Assembly: GCA_022769365.1 (NCBI GenBank) | Contig: JALEJO010000142.1 | Location: 1-39,713, forward strand | Direction: 5' to 3' | From: Oscillospiraceae bacterium | GTDB taxonomy: Bacteria; Bacillota; Clostridia; Oscillospirales; Ruminococcaceae | Length of the DNA: 39,713 bases | Part shown: positions 7,960 to 16,314 of the stretch, piece after piece | Layout: each line of letters starts with the position of its first letter | Position numbering within the stretch: the stretch's first letter is position 1 | The notes under the pieces: generated by a model | What the model saw: the letters and a program-made list of their open reading frames with translations, nothing else | Databases searched by the model: none | Told to the model about the DNA's origin: nothing | Position numbers and translations under genes: made by a program

Positions 7960-9405
7960 ATGATATTTAACGAAAAATTTAAAATGACAAACGGGTATGA
8001 AATACCTGTAATTGCACTTGGAACATGGCAGATACCTGATGATATGGTTGAAAATGTTGTTGAAACAGCTTTAAAAATCGGCTATAGACACATTGATTCA
8101 GCACAGGATTACAAAAATGAACGTGGCGTAGGTGAAGCGATAAGAAACAGCAATATACCAAGAGAGGAAATTTTTGTTACAAGCAAAGTTCTTGCAGAAT
8201 TTAAAACATATAAAGAAGCCGCAGAATCAATAGATAAGTCACTTGAAACTATGAAACTTGATTATATTGATTTGATGCTTATTCACGCACCTCAGCCTTG
8301 GGCAGAATATGGTTTTCCTGAAAGATATTTCAAAGAAAACAGAGAAGTTTGGAAAGCTATGGAAGATGCATACAAGGCAGGAAAAGTAAAGGCGATTGGT
8401 GTTTCAAATTTCCTTGTTGAAGACCTTGAAAATGTTCTTTGCAGCTGTGAAATAAGACCTATGGTTGACCAATTCAAAACGCACGTTTCAAAAACGCCTC
8501 TTGAACTTATTGAGTTCTGCAAAAAGAATAATATTATTGCGGAAGCATATTCACCAATGGCAAGCGGTGAAATTTTAAACGATGAAAGACTTGAAAAAAT
8601 GGCTGAAAAATATGGTGTTTCTATTTCTCAGCTTTGCATTAAATATACTTTACAACTTGGAATGGTAACGCTTCCTAAAGCAAGAAGTTATGAACATATC
8701 AAGCAGAATTCAGAACTTGACTTTACTATTTCAGATGAAGATATGGAACTGCTTAAAGGTATAAAAAGTGTTGAAGATATGAGTAATATTGAACGCCGTC
8801 AGAATGAGCTTGCATATATAGCTGATGATGAGTGTTTTGGTCAGTCAATTGAAAATAGAAAGAAAACATATAAGTATAACAATACAGAAAGTTGGAAACT
8901 TGACGAACTTAGTAAGCAACTTCCTGATATACTTGGAAAAGTTGGAAAGAACTGCAATATTTTCCCGCCTTTTAATTGTGATTATGGAATTAACATAGAA
9001 GTTGGCGATAACTTTTTTGCAAACTATAATTTTACTGTTCTTGATGTTGGAAAAGTTATAATTGGCGATAATGTTTTCATTGCACCGAATGTTTCACTTT
9101 ATACAGCAGGACACCCTGTCCACCCAAAAGCAAGAAATTCAATGTATGAATATGGTATTCCTATAAAGATAGGTTCAAATTGCTGGATTGGCGGAAGTGT
9201 TACAGTTTGCCCTGGAGTAAGCATTGGTGAAAATACTGTTATTGGTGCAGGTTCAGTCGTAACAAAAGATATACCGTCAAATGTTATTGCGGCAGGAAAT
9301 CCTTGCAGAGTAATAAGAGAAATTACAGAAGAAGACATCAAATATTACTTTAAAGACAGAAAATTTGACGATTTTGCAATGAAAAAAATTCTTGAAGAAA
9401 AATAA
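7960..9405 (+). CDS. Aldo/keto reductase fused to a maltose O-acetyltransferase-like domain
   Basis: This is one 481-residue chain with two enzymes. Residues 1-278 form an aldo/keto reductase (NADPH-dependent carbonyl reduction) with the full catalytic tetrad Asp46, Tyr51, Lys76 and His109, and cofactor-binding segments near GVSNF and LPKARS. Residues about 280-481 form a sugar O-acetyltransferase of the Maa/NodL type. This part has the helical Mac segment, then the left-handed beta-helix with CDYGINIEVGDNFFAN, catalytic His385 in YTAGHPVHP and the GNPCRVIREI end. Both halves look active and are joined without a stop. The two are usually separate proteins, so the fusion suggests linked reduction and acetylation of a sugar or polyol; this is inference. 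RBS GGAGG at 7948-7952. First gene of a likely transcript with the next two. Confidence 0.88.
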   Translation: MIFNEKFKMTNGYEIPVIALGTWQIPDDMVENVVETALKIGYRHIDSAQDYKNERGVGEAIRNSNIPREEIFVTSKVLAEFKTYKEAAESIDKSLETMKLDYIDLMLIHAPQPWAEYGFPERYFKENREVWKAMEDAYKAGKVKAIGVSNFLVEDLENVLCSCEIRPMVDQFKTHVSKTPLELIEFCKKNNIIAEAYSPMASGEILNDERLEKMAEKYGVSISQLCIKYTLQLGMVTLPKARSYEHIKQNSELDFTISDEDMELLKGIKSVEDMSNIERRQNELAYIADDECFGQSIENRKKTYKYNNTESWKLDELSKQLPDILGKVGKNCNIFPPFNCDYGINIEVGDNFFANYNFTVLDVGKVIIGDNVFIAPNVSLYTAGHPVHPKARNSMYEYGIPIKIGSNCWIGGSVTVCPGVSIGENTVIGAGSVVTKDIPSNVIAAGNPCRVIREITEEDIKYYFKDRKFDDFAMKKILEEK

Positions 9406-9444
9406 AAACTAATTTAAAGCGTGTACGGGAGGATAACTATTTAT

Positions 9445-10644
9445 ATGTATAAAAAAGTTACATTAAAAGAAAAAAGTGGCAGACAGCTTAAACAGGGCGG
9501 TTTGTGGATATATGATAATGAAATAGCTAAAATAGAAGACGGAGTAAATGACGGAGATATTATCAGAATAGAAGATTTTGACGGTTATCCTCTCGGAATT
9601 GGTTTTATAAACAGAAAGTCAACAATACAGGTAAGAGTTTTAACAAGAAAAAGTGATGTTGAAATAAACAGAGAGTTTATTTATAAACGTGTTAAAAATG
9701 CTTGGGAATACAGAAAAAAAGTCATTGATACGTCAAGCTGTCGTGTTATATTTGGTGAAGCTGATTTTCTTCCGGGAATAGTTATTGATAAATTTTCTGA
9801 TGTTTTGGTTGTTGAATCGCTTTGCCTTGGCATTGACAGACTAAAAATTGAAATTGTTGAATGCTTGAAAGAAGTTCTTGCAGAAGATGGAATAAAAATC
9901 AAAGGTGTTTACGAAAGAAGTGACGCAAAAGTTCGTCTTAAAGAGGGAATGGAACGCTACAAAGGTTTTATAGGCGATGAATTTGATACAGATGTTCTTA
10001 TAGAAGAAAATGGTGTTAAATACATAGTTGATGTTGCAGACGGACAAAAAACAGGATTTTTCCTTGACCAAAAAAATAATCGTCTTGCAATACATGGACT
10101 GTGTAAAAATGCATCAGTTCTTGACTGTTTCACACACACAGGTTCATTTGCACTTAATGCAGGAATTGCAGGAGCTTCCGATGTTCTTGGAGTTGATGCT
10201 TCAGATCTTGCAGTTAAGCAGGCTGAAAAAAATGCCGAATTAAACGGACTTTCAGATAAAGTAAAATTTATATGTGAAGATGTTTTTGACCTTCTTCCGA
10301 AACTCGAACAAGAGGGTAAAAAATATGATGTTGTAATTCTTGACCCACCGGCATTTACAAAGTCAAGAAGTTCAGTTAAAAACGCCGTAAAGGGTTACAG
10401 GGAAATAAATATGCGTGGTTTAAAACTTGTTAAAAACGGCGGATTTCTTGCAACTTGCAGTTGTTCGCATTTTATGACACCTGAACTTTTCACAAATACA
10501 ATAGGACAGGCGGCAAAAAGTGTTCATAAAAGATTAAGACAGGTTGAATACAGAACTCAGGCACAGGATCACCCGATTTTATGGGCGGCAGATGAATCTT
10601 ATTATCTGAAATTTTATATTTTTCAGGTATGCGATGAAATTTAA
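9445..10644 (+). CDS. rlmI: Class I SAM-dependent 23S rRNA (cytosine-C5) methyltransferase, RlmI family
   Basis: This 399-residue enzyme is expected to methylate 23S rRNA C1962 at C5 using SAM. An N-terminal PUA RNA-binding domain (about 1-75) precedes a central domain. The Rossmann methyltransferase fold has SAM motif I at VLDCFTHTGSFALNAG (225-240), LDPPAFTKSR (299-308) and the catalytic-cysteine motif TCSCSHFM (337-344). An in-frame GTG lies at 9421, but GGGAGG at 9428-9433 sits between it and the ATG at 9445, and the family N-terminus starts there. It lies 39 bases after the fusion gene and 13 bases before hydE, so probably cotranscribed. Confidence 0.85.
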   Translation: MYKKVTLKEKSGRQLKQGGLWIYDNEIAKIEDGVNDGDIIRIEDFDGYPLGIGFINRKSTIQVRVLTRKSDVEINREFIYKRVKNAWEYRKKVIDTSSCRVIFGEADFLPGIVIDKFSDVLVVESLCLGIDRLKIEIVECLKEVLAEDGIKIKGVYERSDAKVRLKEGMERYKGFIGDEFDTDVLIEENGVKYIVDVADGQKTGFFLDQKNNRLAIHGLCKNASVLDCFTHTGSFALNAGIAGASDVLGVDASDLAVKQAEKNAELNGLSDKVKFICEDVFDLLPKLEQEGKKYDVVILDPPAFTKSRSSVKNAVKGYREINMRGLKLVKNGGFLATCSCSHFMTPELFTNTIGQAAKSVHKRLRQVEYRTQAQDHPILWAADESYYLKFYIFQVCDEI

Positions 10645-10657
10645 AAGGTAAAAAATA

Positions 10658-11695
10658 ATGAGTCAGCTTGCTGATAAACTTTATAAAGAAAGTAATCTCA
10701 CAGATGAAGAACTTTTTTATCTTATAGAAACAAATGAAAACGACAAGCGTCTGGTGTTTCTTGCAGATAAAAAAAGACGTGAAATATATGGTGAAAAGGT
10801 TTTTGTCCGTGGGCTTATTGAATTTACAAATTATTGTAAAAATGATTGTTATTATTGCGGAATAAGAAGAGATAATAAAAATTGTCTGAGGTACAGGCTT
10901 ACCAAAGATGAAATCTTATCTTGCTGCGAAGAAGGATATGAACTTGGTTTCAGAACTTTTGTTTTGCAGGGCGGAGAAGACCCTTATTTCACAGATGATA
11001 TAGTGTGTGATATTGTTGGAAGTATCCACAACAGGTTTAAAGATTGTGCAATAACACTTTCTATTGGTGAAAAGTCGGAGGAAAGCTATAAAAAATATTT
11101 TGAAGCAGGTGCAGAAAGATATTTGCTTCGCCACGAAACGGCAGATGAAAATCACTACAGAAAACTTCACCCTTCTGAAATGAGTCTTGAAAACAGAAAA
11201 AAATGCCTTTATACGCTGAAAAAAATCGGATATATTACAGGTGCAGGTTTTATGATAGGCAGTCCTTTTCAAACAACCAGAAATATAATTTCAGATTTAA
11301 GATTTATGCAGGAACTAAAACCGCATATGATAGGTGCAGGACCGTTTATACCTCATAAAGAAACAATTTTTGCCGATTATGAAACAGGCACACTTGATTT
11401 ATGTATAAGAATAACGGCTATTTTAAGGCTTATGTTTCCATATGCTCTTATACCTGCAACAACTGCCCTCGGAACAATACACCCTCTCGGCAGGGAAAAA
11501 GGACTCAAAGCCGGTGCAAATGTTGTTATGCCGAATCTGTCGCCTGTCAGAGTCAGAAAAATGTATGAGCTTTATGATAATAAAATATGTACCGGCGAAG
11601 AATCTGCACAGTGTATAAAATGTCTTGGAAATCGTGTTGAATCGGCAGGTTATCACATTGTAACAGACAGAGGCGACCCTGTTTTCAGTGAATGA
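10658..11695 (+). CDS. hydE: [FeFe]-hydrogenase H-cluster radical SAM maturase HydE
   Basis: This 345-residue radical SAM enzyme works in assembly of the 2Fe subcluster of [FeFe]-hydrogenase. The radical SAM cysteines are Cys60, Cys64 and Cys67 in CKNDCYYC. The C-terminal accessory cluster cysteines, in C-x7-C-x2-C spacing, are Cys311, Cys319 and Cys322. This pattern, together with QGGEDPYF and IGAGPFIPH, separates HydE from BioB and PylB. It lies 13 bases after the RlmI-type gene. Partner genes hydF and hydG are not in this window. Its presence implies hydrogen metabolism in the host. Confidence 0.92.
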   Translation: MSQLADKLYKESNLTDEELFYLIETNENDKRLVFLADKKRREIYGEKVFVRGLIEFTNYCKNDCYYCGIRRDNKNCLRYRLTKDEILSCCEEGYELGFRTFVLQGGEDPYFTDDIVCDIVGSIHNRFKDCAITLSIGEKSEESYKKYFEAGAERYLLRHETADENHYRKLHPSEMSLENRKKCLYTLKKIGYITGAGFMIGSPFQTTRNIISDLRFMQELKPHMIGAGPFIPHKETIFADYETGTLDLCIRITAILRLMFPYALIPATTALGTIHPLGREKGLKAGANVVMPNLSPVRVRKMYELYDNKICTGEESAQCIKCLGNRVESAGYHIVTDRGDPVFSE

Positions 11696-11836
11696 GATGT
11701 TTTTAAAGTTACAGAAAAAAGAAAATAATTACAAATAGTTACAGCTTGAAATAGCAATTTAAGGCTTAAAATGTAGAAATTACGGCTTAAATGACAGTTG
11801 TATATCTATGAATGTTGAAAAATATATTATTTTTTC

Positions 11837-11865
11837 TTGACATATATGTGTTTTTATGGTATAAT
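11837..11865 (+). promoter_or_regulatory. Sigma-A promoter of the GH25 dockerin gene
   Basis: A perfect TTGACA (11837-11842) and TATAAT (11860-11865) are spaced 17 bases apart, with an extended TGG. The 5' untranslated region is about 115 bases. No known riboswitch pattern was seen in it. Confidence 0.85.
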
Positions 11866-11988
11866 TGAGGTGTTGAGGCTTTATTGTCTTGATAAAGGTT
11901 AATAATGCTCTTAATGTGAAATATTTAGAAGAATTACGATTAGCGTTAACATTGATATAAGCAACTACCAGAAACAGAGAGGAATAAT

Positions 11989-13425
11989 ATGAATTTTAAA
12001 CATAGCAGACTTCTTTCATTTGTAACTTCTGTTACCGCGGCAGCAATTGCTATTTCTTCACTGTCAGCAATGATAACAGCCGGAGCGGAAACTGTTGATT
12101 CAGATGTTTTTGATTCACAGCAGTCATATACTGATACGCTTGAATTATATGCAGATGATGCGTCAGAAGACCCTGGATACGAAAAATATTATGAAGCGGT
12201 AAACAGTCCGCAGGTGCAGTTTAATTCTTATAAAGCACCTTCAAAATATAGCAAGTATAACACAGTAAAAGGTATTGATGTTTCAAAATATCAAAGTACT
12301 ATCAACTGGAAAAAGGTTAAAGCTTCGGGAGTAGATTTTGCGATTGTTCGTGTCGGATTCAGAGGATACGGCGGAGGAAAAATTTCAATCGATCCTACAT
12401 TTGATACTAATATGAAAAATGCCATTGCGGCAGGTGTTGAAGTTGGTGTATACTTCTTTTCTCAGGCGATAAATGAACAGGAAGCAAGGGAAGAAGCAGA
12501 GGCATGCGTAAAAGTATGTCAGCCTTATAAACTTACATATCCTATCTATATTGATATGGAAAAAGATGATACAGGAAGATTTGCAAACGCAAATCTCAAT
12601 ACTAAACAGCGTACAGCAATTGCCGATGCTTTTTGCAAAACTGCTGTGGACTTTGGTTATGTCGGCGGTGTTTATGCAAATAAATATTGGCTTAATACAA
12701 AGCTTGATTCTGCAAAACTCCAAAATTCATATGCAATCTGGCTTGCACACTATACAAATTGTACTGACTATGCAGGTGAATATGATTTGTGGCAATATTC
12801 AGATCAGGGAAGAGTAAACGGAATAACTGGTGCAGTTGATGAAAACGTATTTTTTGACAAACCTGATTCAAAAACAAAAAATGCTTCTTCTTCAGCAGGA
12901 GAAACAAATGCTGAAACTGAAGAAGTAACAGAAACAACAATGACAAAAGATATGTTTTTGTCAAATGAAAAAATAGGCGATGTAGTAGCTGATGAAAAAA
13001 TAAATGCAAAAGATGCTACAGCTGTTTTGAAATACAGTGCGAGCAAGCTTGCAAATACCAAAACAGAACTTACAGAAGAACAGGAAAAAAATGCTGATGT
13101 TAATTTAGACGGTAAAATAAATTCAGTTGATGCTGTTCTTATTTTGAGATACGCAGCTTATAGTATAGTTTATTCAGGTGAAAAAACATTTGGTCAGTAT
13201 CTTGTTGATGAAGTATATAAGGATTTACCTGAAAGGTCAACCGAAACAACAGAACCGACTGAGTCAACAGATTCAACAGGTTCAACTGAAACAACAAATG
13301 TTTCAGAGACATCAACAGAAGTAACTGAAACAGGTTCGGACACAACTGAGGTGATAAGTCAAACAGAACCGACTGAAACAACAGAGTCTGAAGTTAAATC
13401 TGATATTACTATAAACAATAAATAG
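11989..13425 (+). CDS. Secreted GH25 lysozyme with internal dockerin and Thr-rich tail
   Basis: This 478-residue protein has a signal peptide (about 1-33) and a spacer. The GH25 muramidase domain is at about 93-292, with acidic residues Asp97 in GIDVSKYQ and Asp189/Glu191 in YIDME. A Thr/Glu linker follows. Residues about 329-395 are a type I dockerin with two Ca2+ loops (GDVVADEKINAKD and ADVNLDGKINSVD). The last 65 residues are Ser/Thr/Glu/Pro repeats such as TETTEPTES. GH25 enzymes cut the beta-1,4 bond between MurNAc and GlcNAc in peptidoglycan. A lysozyme bearing a dockerin could act from a cohesin scaffold or in remodelling the own wall. The dockerin is not at the terminus, which is unusual. 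RBS AGAGAGGAAT. Confidence 0.9.
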   Translation: MNFKHSRLLSFVTSVTAAAIAISSLSAMITAGAETVDSDVFDSQQSYTDTLELYADDASEDPGYEKYYEAVNSPQVQFNSYKAPSKYSKYNTVKGIDVSKYQSTINWKKVKASGVDFAIVRVGFRGYGGGKISIDPTFDTNMKNAIAAGVEVGVYFFSQAINEQEAREEAEACVKVCQPYKLTYPIYIDMEKDDTGRFANANLNTKQRTAIADAFCKTAVDFGYVGGVYANKYWLNTKLDSAKLQNSYAIWLAHYTNCTDYAGEYDLWQYSDQGRVNGITGAVDENVFFDKPDSKTKNASSSAGETNAETEEVTETTMTKDMFLSNEKIGDVVADEKINAKDATAVLKYSASKLANTKTELTEEQEKNADVNLDGKINSVDAVLILRYAAYSIVYSGEKTFGQYLVDEVYKDLPERSTETTEPTESTDSTGSTETTNVSETSTEVTETGSDTTEVISQTEPTETTESEVKSDITINNK

Positions 13426-13447
13426 AGATATAAATATTATTTGCAAT

Positions 13448-13483
13448 AAAGTGTAATACTGAGAAGTGTTACACTTTGTTGTG
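13448..13483 (+). terminator. Hairpin after the GH25 gene
   Basis: AAAGTGTAA (13448-13456) and TTACACTTT (13469-13477) form a perfect 9-bp stem. A broken T run (TTTGTTGTGTTT) follows, so the terminator is probably moderate. Confidence 0.6.
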
Positions 13484-13509
13484 TTTGAGAAGAATGGTGA
13501 TTTTTTAAA

Positions 13510-13920
13510 ATGAGAAATTATACAAGAAAAGTTTATTACTATGAAACTGACAGAATGGGAATAGTTCATCACTCAAACTATATAAGATGGTTTGAAGAAG
13601 CAAGAGTTTTTTATTTTGATGAAATAGGATTAAGCTATGCAGGACTTGAAGATATAGGTCTTTGGCTGCCATTGACAGACAGTCATTGCAACTATAAATC
13701 TTTCCTTAAATATGATGAAAGATTCAGCATTGAAACAAATATTCTTGAATATAACGGATGCAGAATAAAACTTGGTTATACCGTTTACAAAGAAGACGGT
13801 ACAATTGCCGCAGACGGCTATACTTCACATTGCTTTACAAATCCTGATATGAAACTTTTAAGGATAAAGAAAAGTCATCCTGAAATTCACGAAAAACTTG
13901 TTTCACTTATAAAACAATAA
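13510..13920 (+). CDS. Acyl-CoA thioesterase, hotdog fold (YbgC/4HBT type)
   Basis: This 136-residue hotdog-fold protein begins with YYYETDRMGIVHHSNYIRWFEEAR, read here as the typical 4-hydroxybenzoyl-CoA thioesterase signature with the acidic catalytic residue in ETDRMGIVHH. It would hydrolyse short or medium acyl-CoA thioesters; the substrate cannot be told from sequence. The ribosome site upstream is weak (GGTGA). panB begins 29 bases after its stop on the same strand, so it may be cotranscribed with the pantothenate genes, perhaps linking CoA thioester turnover with CoA supply. Confidence 0.85.
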   Translation: MRNYTRKVYYYETDRMGIVHHSNYIRWFEEARVFYFDEIGLSYAGLEDIGLWLPLTDSHCNYKSFLKYDERFSIETNILEYNGCRIKLGYTVYKEDGTIAADGYTSHCFTNPDMKLLRIKKSHPEIHEKLVSLIKQ

Positions 13921-13949
13921 AAAAATTCTGATAAAGAAGGTTTTATCTA

Positions 13950-14786
13950 ATGAAAAAAACAATAGAAAATTTTAAAGCAATGAAAGCTGAAAATCAGAAA
14001 ATATCAATGCTTACTGCATATGACTACACAACAGCAAAGATATTTGACAATGCAGGTATAGATACTATACTTGTTGGAGATTCGCTTGGAAATGTTGTGA
14101 TGGGTTATGAAAACACAATTCCTGTTACAATGGAGGATATGATTCATCATACCGCTTGCGTTTCAAGGGCTTGTGAAAATGCTTTTGTTGTTGCTGATAT
14201 GCCTTTTATGTCGTATCAGACATCTGTTTATGACGCAGTTGCAAATGCAGGCAGACTGATGAAAGAGGGCAGAGCAAACGCTGTGAAGCTTGAAGGCGGT
14301 GTTTCTATGAAAGAAACAATCAAAGCAATTGTTTCAGCCTCAATACCTGTATGTGCTCATATCGGACTTACTCCGCAGTCTGTTTTTGCACTCAGCGGTT
14401 ACAAAGTTCAGGGTAAAACAGGTGAAAAAGCAAGAAAACTTATCGAAGACGCTAAAGCAGTCGAAGAAGCAGGTGCTTATATGGTAGTACTTGAATGTGT
14501 TCCTGATGCACTTGCAAAATATATTTCTGAAATGCTTACTATTCCTACTATAGGAATAGGTGCAGGAAACGGCTGTGATGGTCAGGTTCTTGTTTATGCT
14601 GATATGATGAATATGACAGATGGCAGAAAGCCAAAATTTGTCAAGGTATTTGAAGACATCGGAACAAAGATGACAGATGCCGTAAAGGAATATATAAGTG
14701 AAGTTCAGAATTGCAGTTTTCCTGATAAAGAAAAAAGCTATTCAATGGATGAAAATATAATGAAATCAATAATGGAGGAAAAATGA
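13950..14786 (+). CDS. panB: 3-methyl-2-oxobutanoate hydroxymethyltransferase
   Basis: This 278-residue enzyme makes ketopantoate from alpha-ketoisovalerate and methylene-tetrahydrofolate, the first committed step to pantothenate. Visible signature regions are MLTAYDYTTAKIFD, the metal-binding VGDSLGNVVMGYENT and VVADMPFMSYQ, the KLEGG loop, and HIGLTPQSV. Length is normal for PanB. It is the first of panBCD; panC starts one base after its stop, with the panC ribosome site (GGAGG) inside the panB end. Confidence 0.95.
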   Translation: MKKTIENFKAMKAENQKISMLTAYDYTTAKIFDNAGIDTILVGDSLGNVVMGYENTIPVTMEDMIHHTACVSRACENAFVVADMPFMSYQTSVYDAVANAGRLMKEGRANAVKLEGGVSMKETIKAIVSASIPVCAHIGLTPQSVFALSGYKVQGKTGEKARKLIEDAKAVEEAGAYMVVLECVPDALAKYISEMLTIPTIGIGAGNGCDGQVLVYADMMNMTDGRKPKFVKVFEDIGTKMTDAVKEYISEVQNCSFPDKEKSYSMDENIMKSIMEEK

Positions 14787-14787
14787 G

Positions 14788-15630
14788 ATGAAACTTGTTA
14801 CAAGCATTGATGAACTTAGAAAAGAAGTCAAAGAATGGAAAAAATCAGGATTGACAGTTGGACTTGTTCCAACAATGGGATTTTTGCACGAAGGACACAA
14901 GAGCCTTATACACAGAGCTGTTGCGGAAAATGATAAAGTGGTTGTAAGTAATTTTGTAAATCCATCACAGTTTGGACCGAACGAAGATTATGAAAGCTAC
15001 CCGAGAGATCAGAAAAAAGATTTTGAATTATGTGAAAATGAAGGTGCTGCAATAATGTTTGCACCAACACCTGAAGAAATGTATTGCGATCCTAAAGCAT
15101 ATGTTGCTATAAATGATTTATCTGAAAAACTTTGCGGCAAAACAAGACCTATACATTTTAAAGGCGTTTGTACTGTTGTAAGTAAACTTTTCAACATTGT
15201 AACACCTGACAGAGCATATTTTGGTCAGAAAGATGCACAGCAGCTTATTATAATAAAGAAAATGGTAAAAGACCTTAACTTTGGAATTGAAATAGTAGGT
15301 TGTCCTATAATACGTGAATCAGACGGACTTGCAAAGAGTTCAAGAAACACATATCTTAATGATGAAGAAAGAAAGGCTGCTTTATGTCTTTCAAAGTCAA
15401 TTAAAAAAGCAAAGGAACTTGTTGCAGGCGGAAATGATGATGCTGTTTCAGTTGTTAACGAAATGAAAGCTGTCATAAATGCTGAAAAACTTGCTAAGAT
15501 TGATTATGTTGAAGCAGTAAGCGAAGATACACTTGAACCTGTTGAAAAACTCAGCAAAGGTAACCTTGTTGCAATGGCTGTTTATATAGGTAAAACAAGA
15601 CTTATTGATAATTTTATAGTTGGAGAATAA
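14788..15630 (+). CDS. panC: Pantoate-beta-alanine ligase (pantothenate synthetase)
   Basis: This 280-residue enzyme joins pantoate and beta-alanine using ATP to give pantothenate. The HIGH-like nucleotide site is [13 protein letters not shown] (residues about 29-41). [10 protein letters not shown] and the KSSRNTYLN loop follow at normal spacing. It is translationally close to panB and its end carries the GGAG ribosome site for panD, two bases before the panD ATG. Confidence 0.95.
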   Translation: MKLVTSIDELRKEVKEWKKSGLTVGLVPTMGFLHEGHKSLIHRAVAENDKVVVSNFVNPSQFGPNEDYESYPRDQKKDFELCENEGAAIMFAPTPEEMYCDPKAYVAINDLSEKLCGKTRPIHFKGVCTVVSKLFNIVTPDRAYFGQKDAQQLIIIKKMVKDLNFGIEIVGCPIIRESDGLAKSSRNTYLNDEERKAALCLSKSIKKAKELVAGGNDDAVSVVNEMKAVINAEKLAKIDYVEAVSEDTLEPVEKLSKGNLVAMAVYIGKTRLIDNFIVGE

Positions 15631-15631
15631 A

Positions 15632-16027
15632 ATGTATATATCTGTTTTAAAAAGTAAGATACACAGGGCAACGGTTACAGATGCTGACCTTGATTACGTA
15701 GGCAGTATAACAATAGATGAAATCCTTATGGAAGCTGCCGGAATAATACCTTATGAAAAGGTTCAGATAGTTGATATAAACAATGGAAACAGACTTGAAA
15801 CATATGTTATTCCAGGTGAAAAGGGTAGCGGTGTTATTTGTCTTAATGGTGCAGCTGCAAGATGCGTTCAGAAATCTGACATAGTTATAATTATGGCTTA
15901 TGCTCAGATGACACCCGAAGAGGCGAAAAGCAACTCGCCAACAGTCGTTCACGTTGACAAGAACAACACTATTGTTGAAGTAACGGACTATATTGAAGCA
16001 GGCAGATATAGTGAATTGAGAAAATAA
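15632..16027 (+). CDS. panD: Aspartate 1-decarboxylase precursor
   Basis: This 131-residue proenzyme makes beta-alanine from aspartate, the second substrate of PanC. It self-cleaves between Gly24 and Ser25 (YVG-SIT) to form the pyruvoyl group. The start is fixed by this: with the ATG at 15632 the cleavage serine is residue 25, as in the family, whereas the in-frame TTG at 15620 would add four residues and overlap panC. Other family features are LNGAAAR and the Tyr/Asp rich middle. It completes a panBCD unit that covers pantothenate synthesis from ketoisovalerate and aspartate, except ketopantoate reduction. Confidence 0.95.
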   Translation: MYISVLKSKIHRATVTDADLDYVGSITIDEILMEAAGIIPYEKVQIVDINNGNRLETYVIPGEKGSGVICLNGAAARCVQKSDIVIIMAYAQMTPEEAKSNSPTVVHVDKNNTIVEVTDYIEAGRYSELRK

Positions 16028-16200
16028 TAATTTTATACTTTGGACTTTATTATTTAAGCCTTTATTAAATATTTAGTTTAATAATATAAAAAAATCTTCG
16101 TAATAATATTATATAGTTCGATAATAGACACGATGTTGTCAAATAGCAAATGAAAAAATGGTTTATTTTGTATATCAGTTGTAAAAATACTGTTAGAGGG

Positions 16201-16228
16201 TTGACATTAAAAATAAAAGTGGTATAAT
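16201..16228 (+). promoter_or_regulatory. Sigma-A promoter of the atp operon
   Basis: TTGACA (16201-16206) and TATAAT (16223-16228) are spaced 16 bases apart with GTGG before the -10. The region 16028-16200 upstream has only an AT-rich 8-bp inverted repeat at 16062-16084 (TTATTAAA/TTTAATAA) that may help end the pan transcript. Confidence 0.8.
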
Positions 16229-16237
16229 AATAACTGA

Positions 16238-16292
16238 CAACAGGTGAATTCAATGGTGATTTCGAAGACGAGAGCCGTAGTATCACCTGTTG
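16238..16292 (+). promoter_or_regulatory. Structured leader of the atp operon with two competing hairpins
   Basis: CAACAGGTGA (16238-16247) pairs perfectly with TCACCTGTTG (16283-16292). A second copy of GGTGAT (16255-16260) inside the loop can pair with the same ATCACC. The two pairings exclude each other. The second arm is followed by ATTTATTTT and, 15 bases later, by the atpB ribosome site. It does not match any leader I recognise. Confidence 0.5.
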
Positions 16293-16314
16293 ATTTATTT
16301 TATGAAGGTGGTGT

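Noticed and set aside
9421-9444. GTG start for the RlmI-type gene at 9421
   Set aside because: The ribosome site GGGAGG lies downstream of that GTG and upstream of the ATG at 9445, where the family N-terminus begins.
10916-11272. A long open frame antisense to hydE
   Set aside because: It lies wholly within hydE on the other strand, has no ribosome site or family motifs, and follows from the codon bias of the sense gene. Several similar antisense frames (for example inside atpA, the GH25 gene and the ABC-F gene) were dropped for the same reason.
15620-15631. TTG start for panD inside panC
   Set aside because: It would shift the self-cleavage serine from residue 25 to 29, and the GGAG site is correctly placed only for the ATG at 15632.
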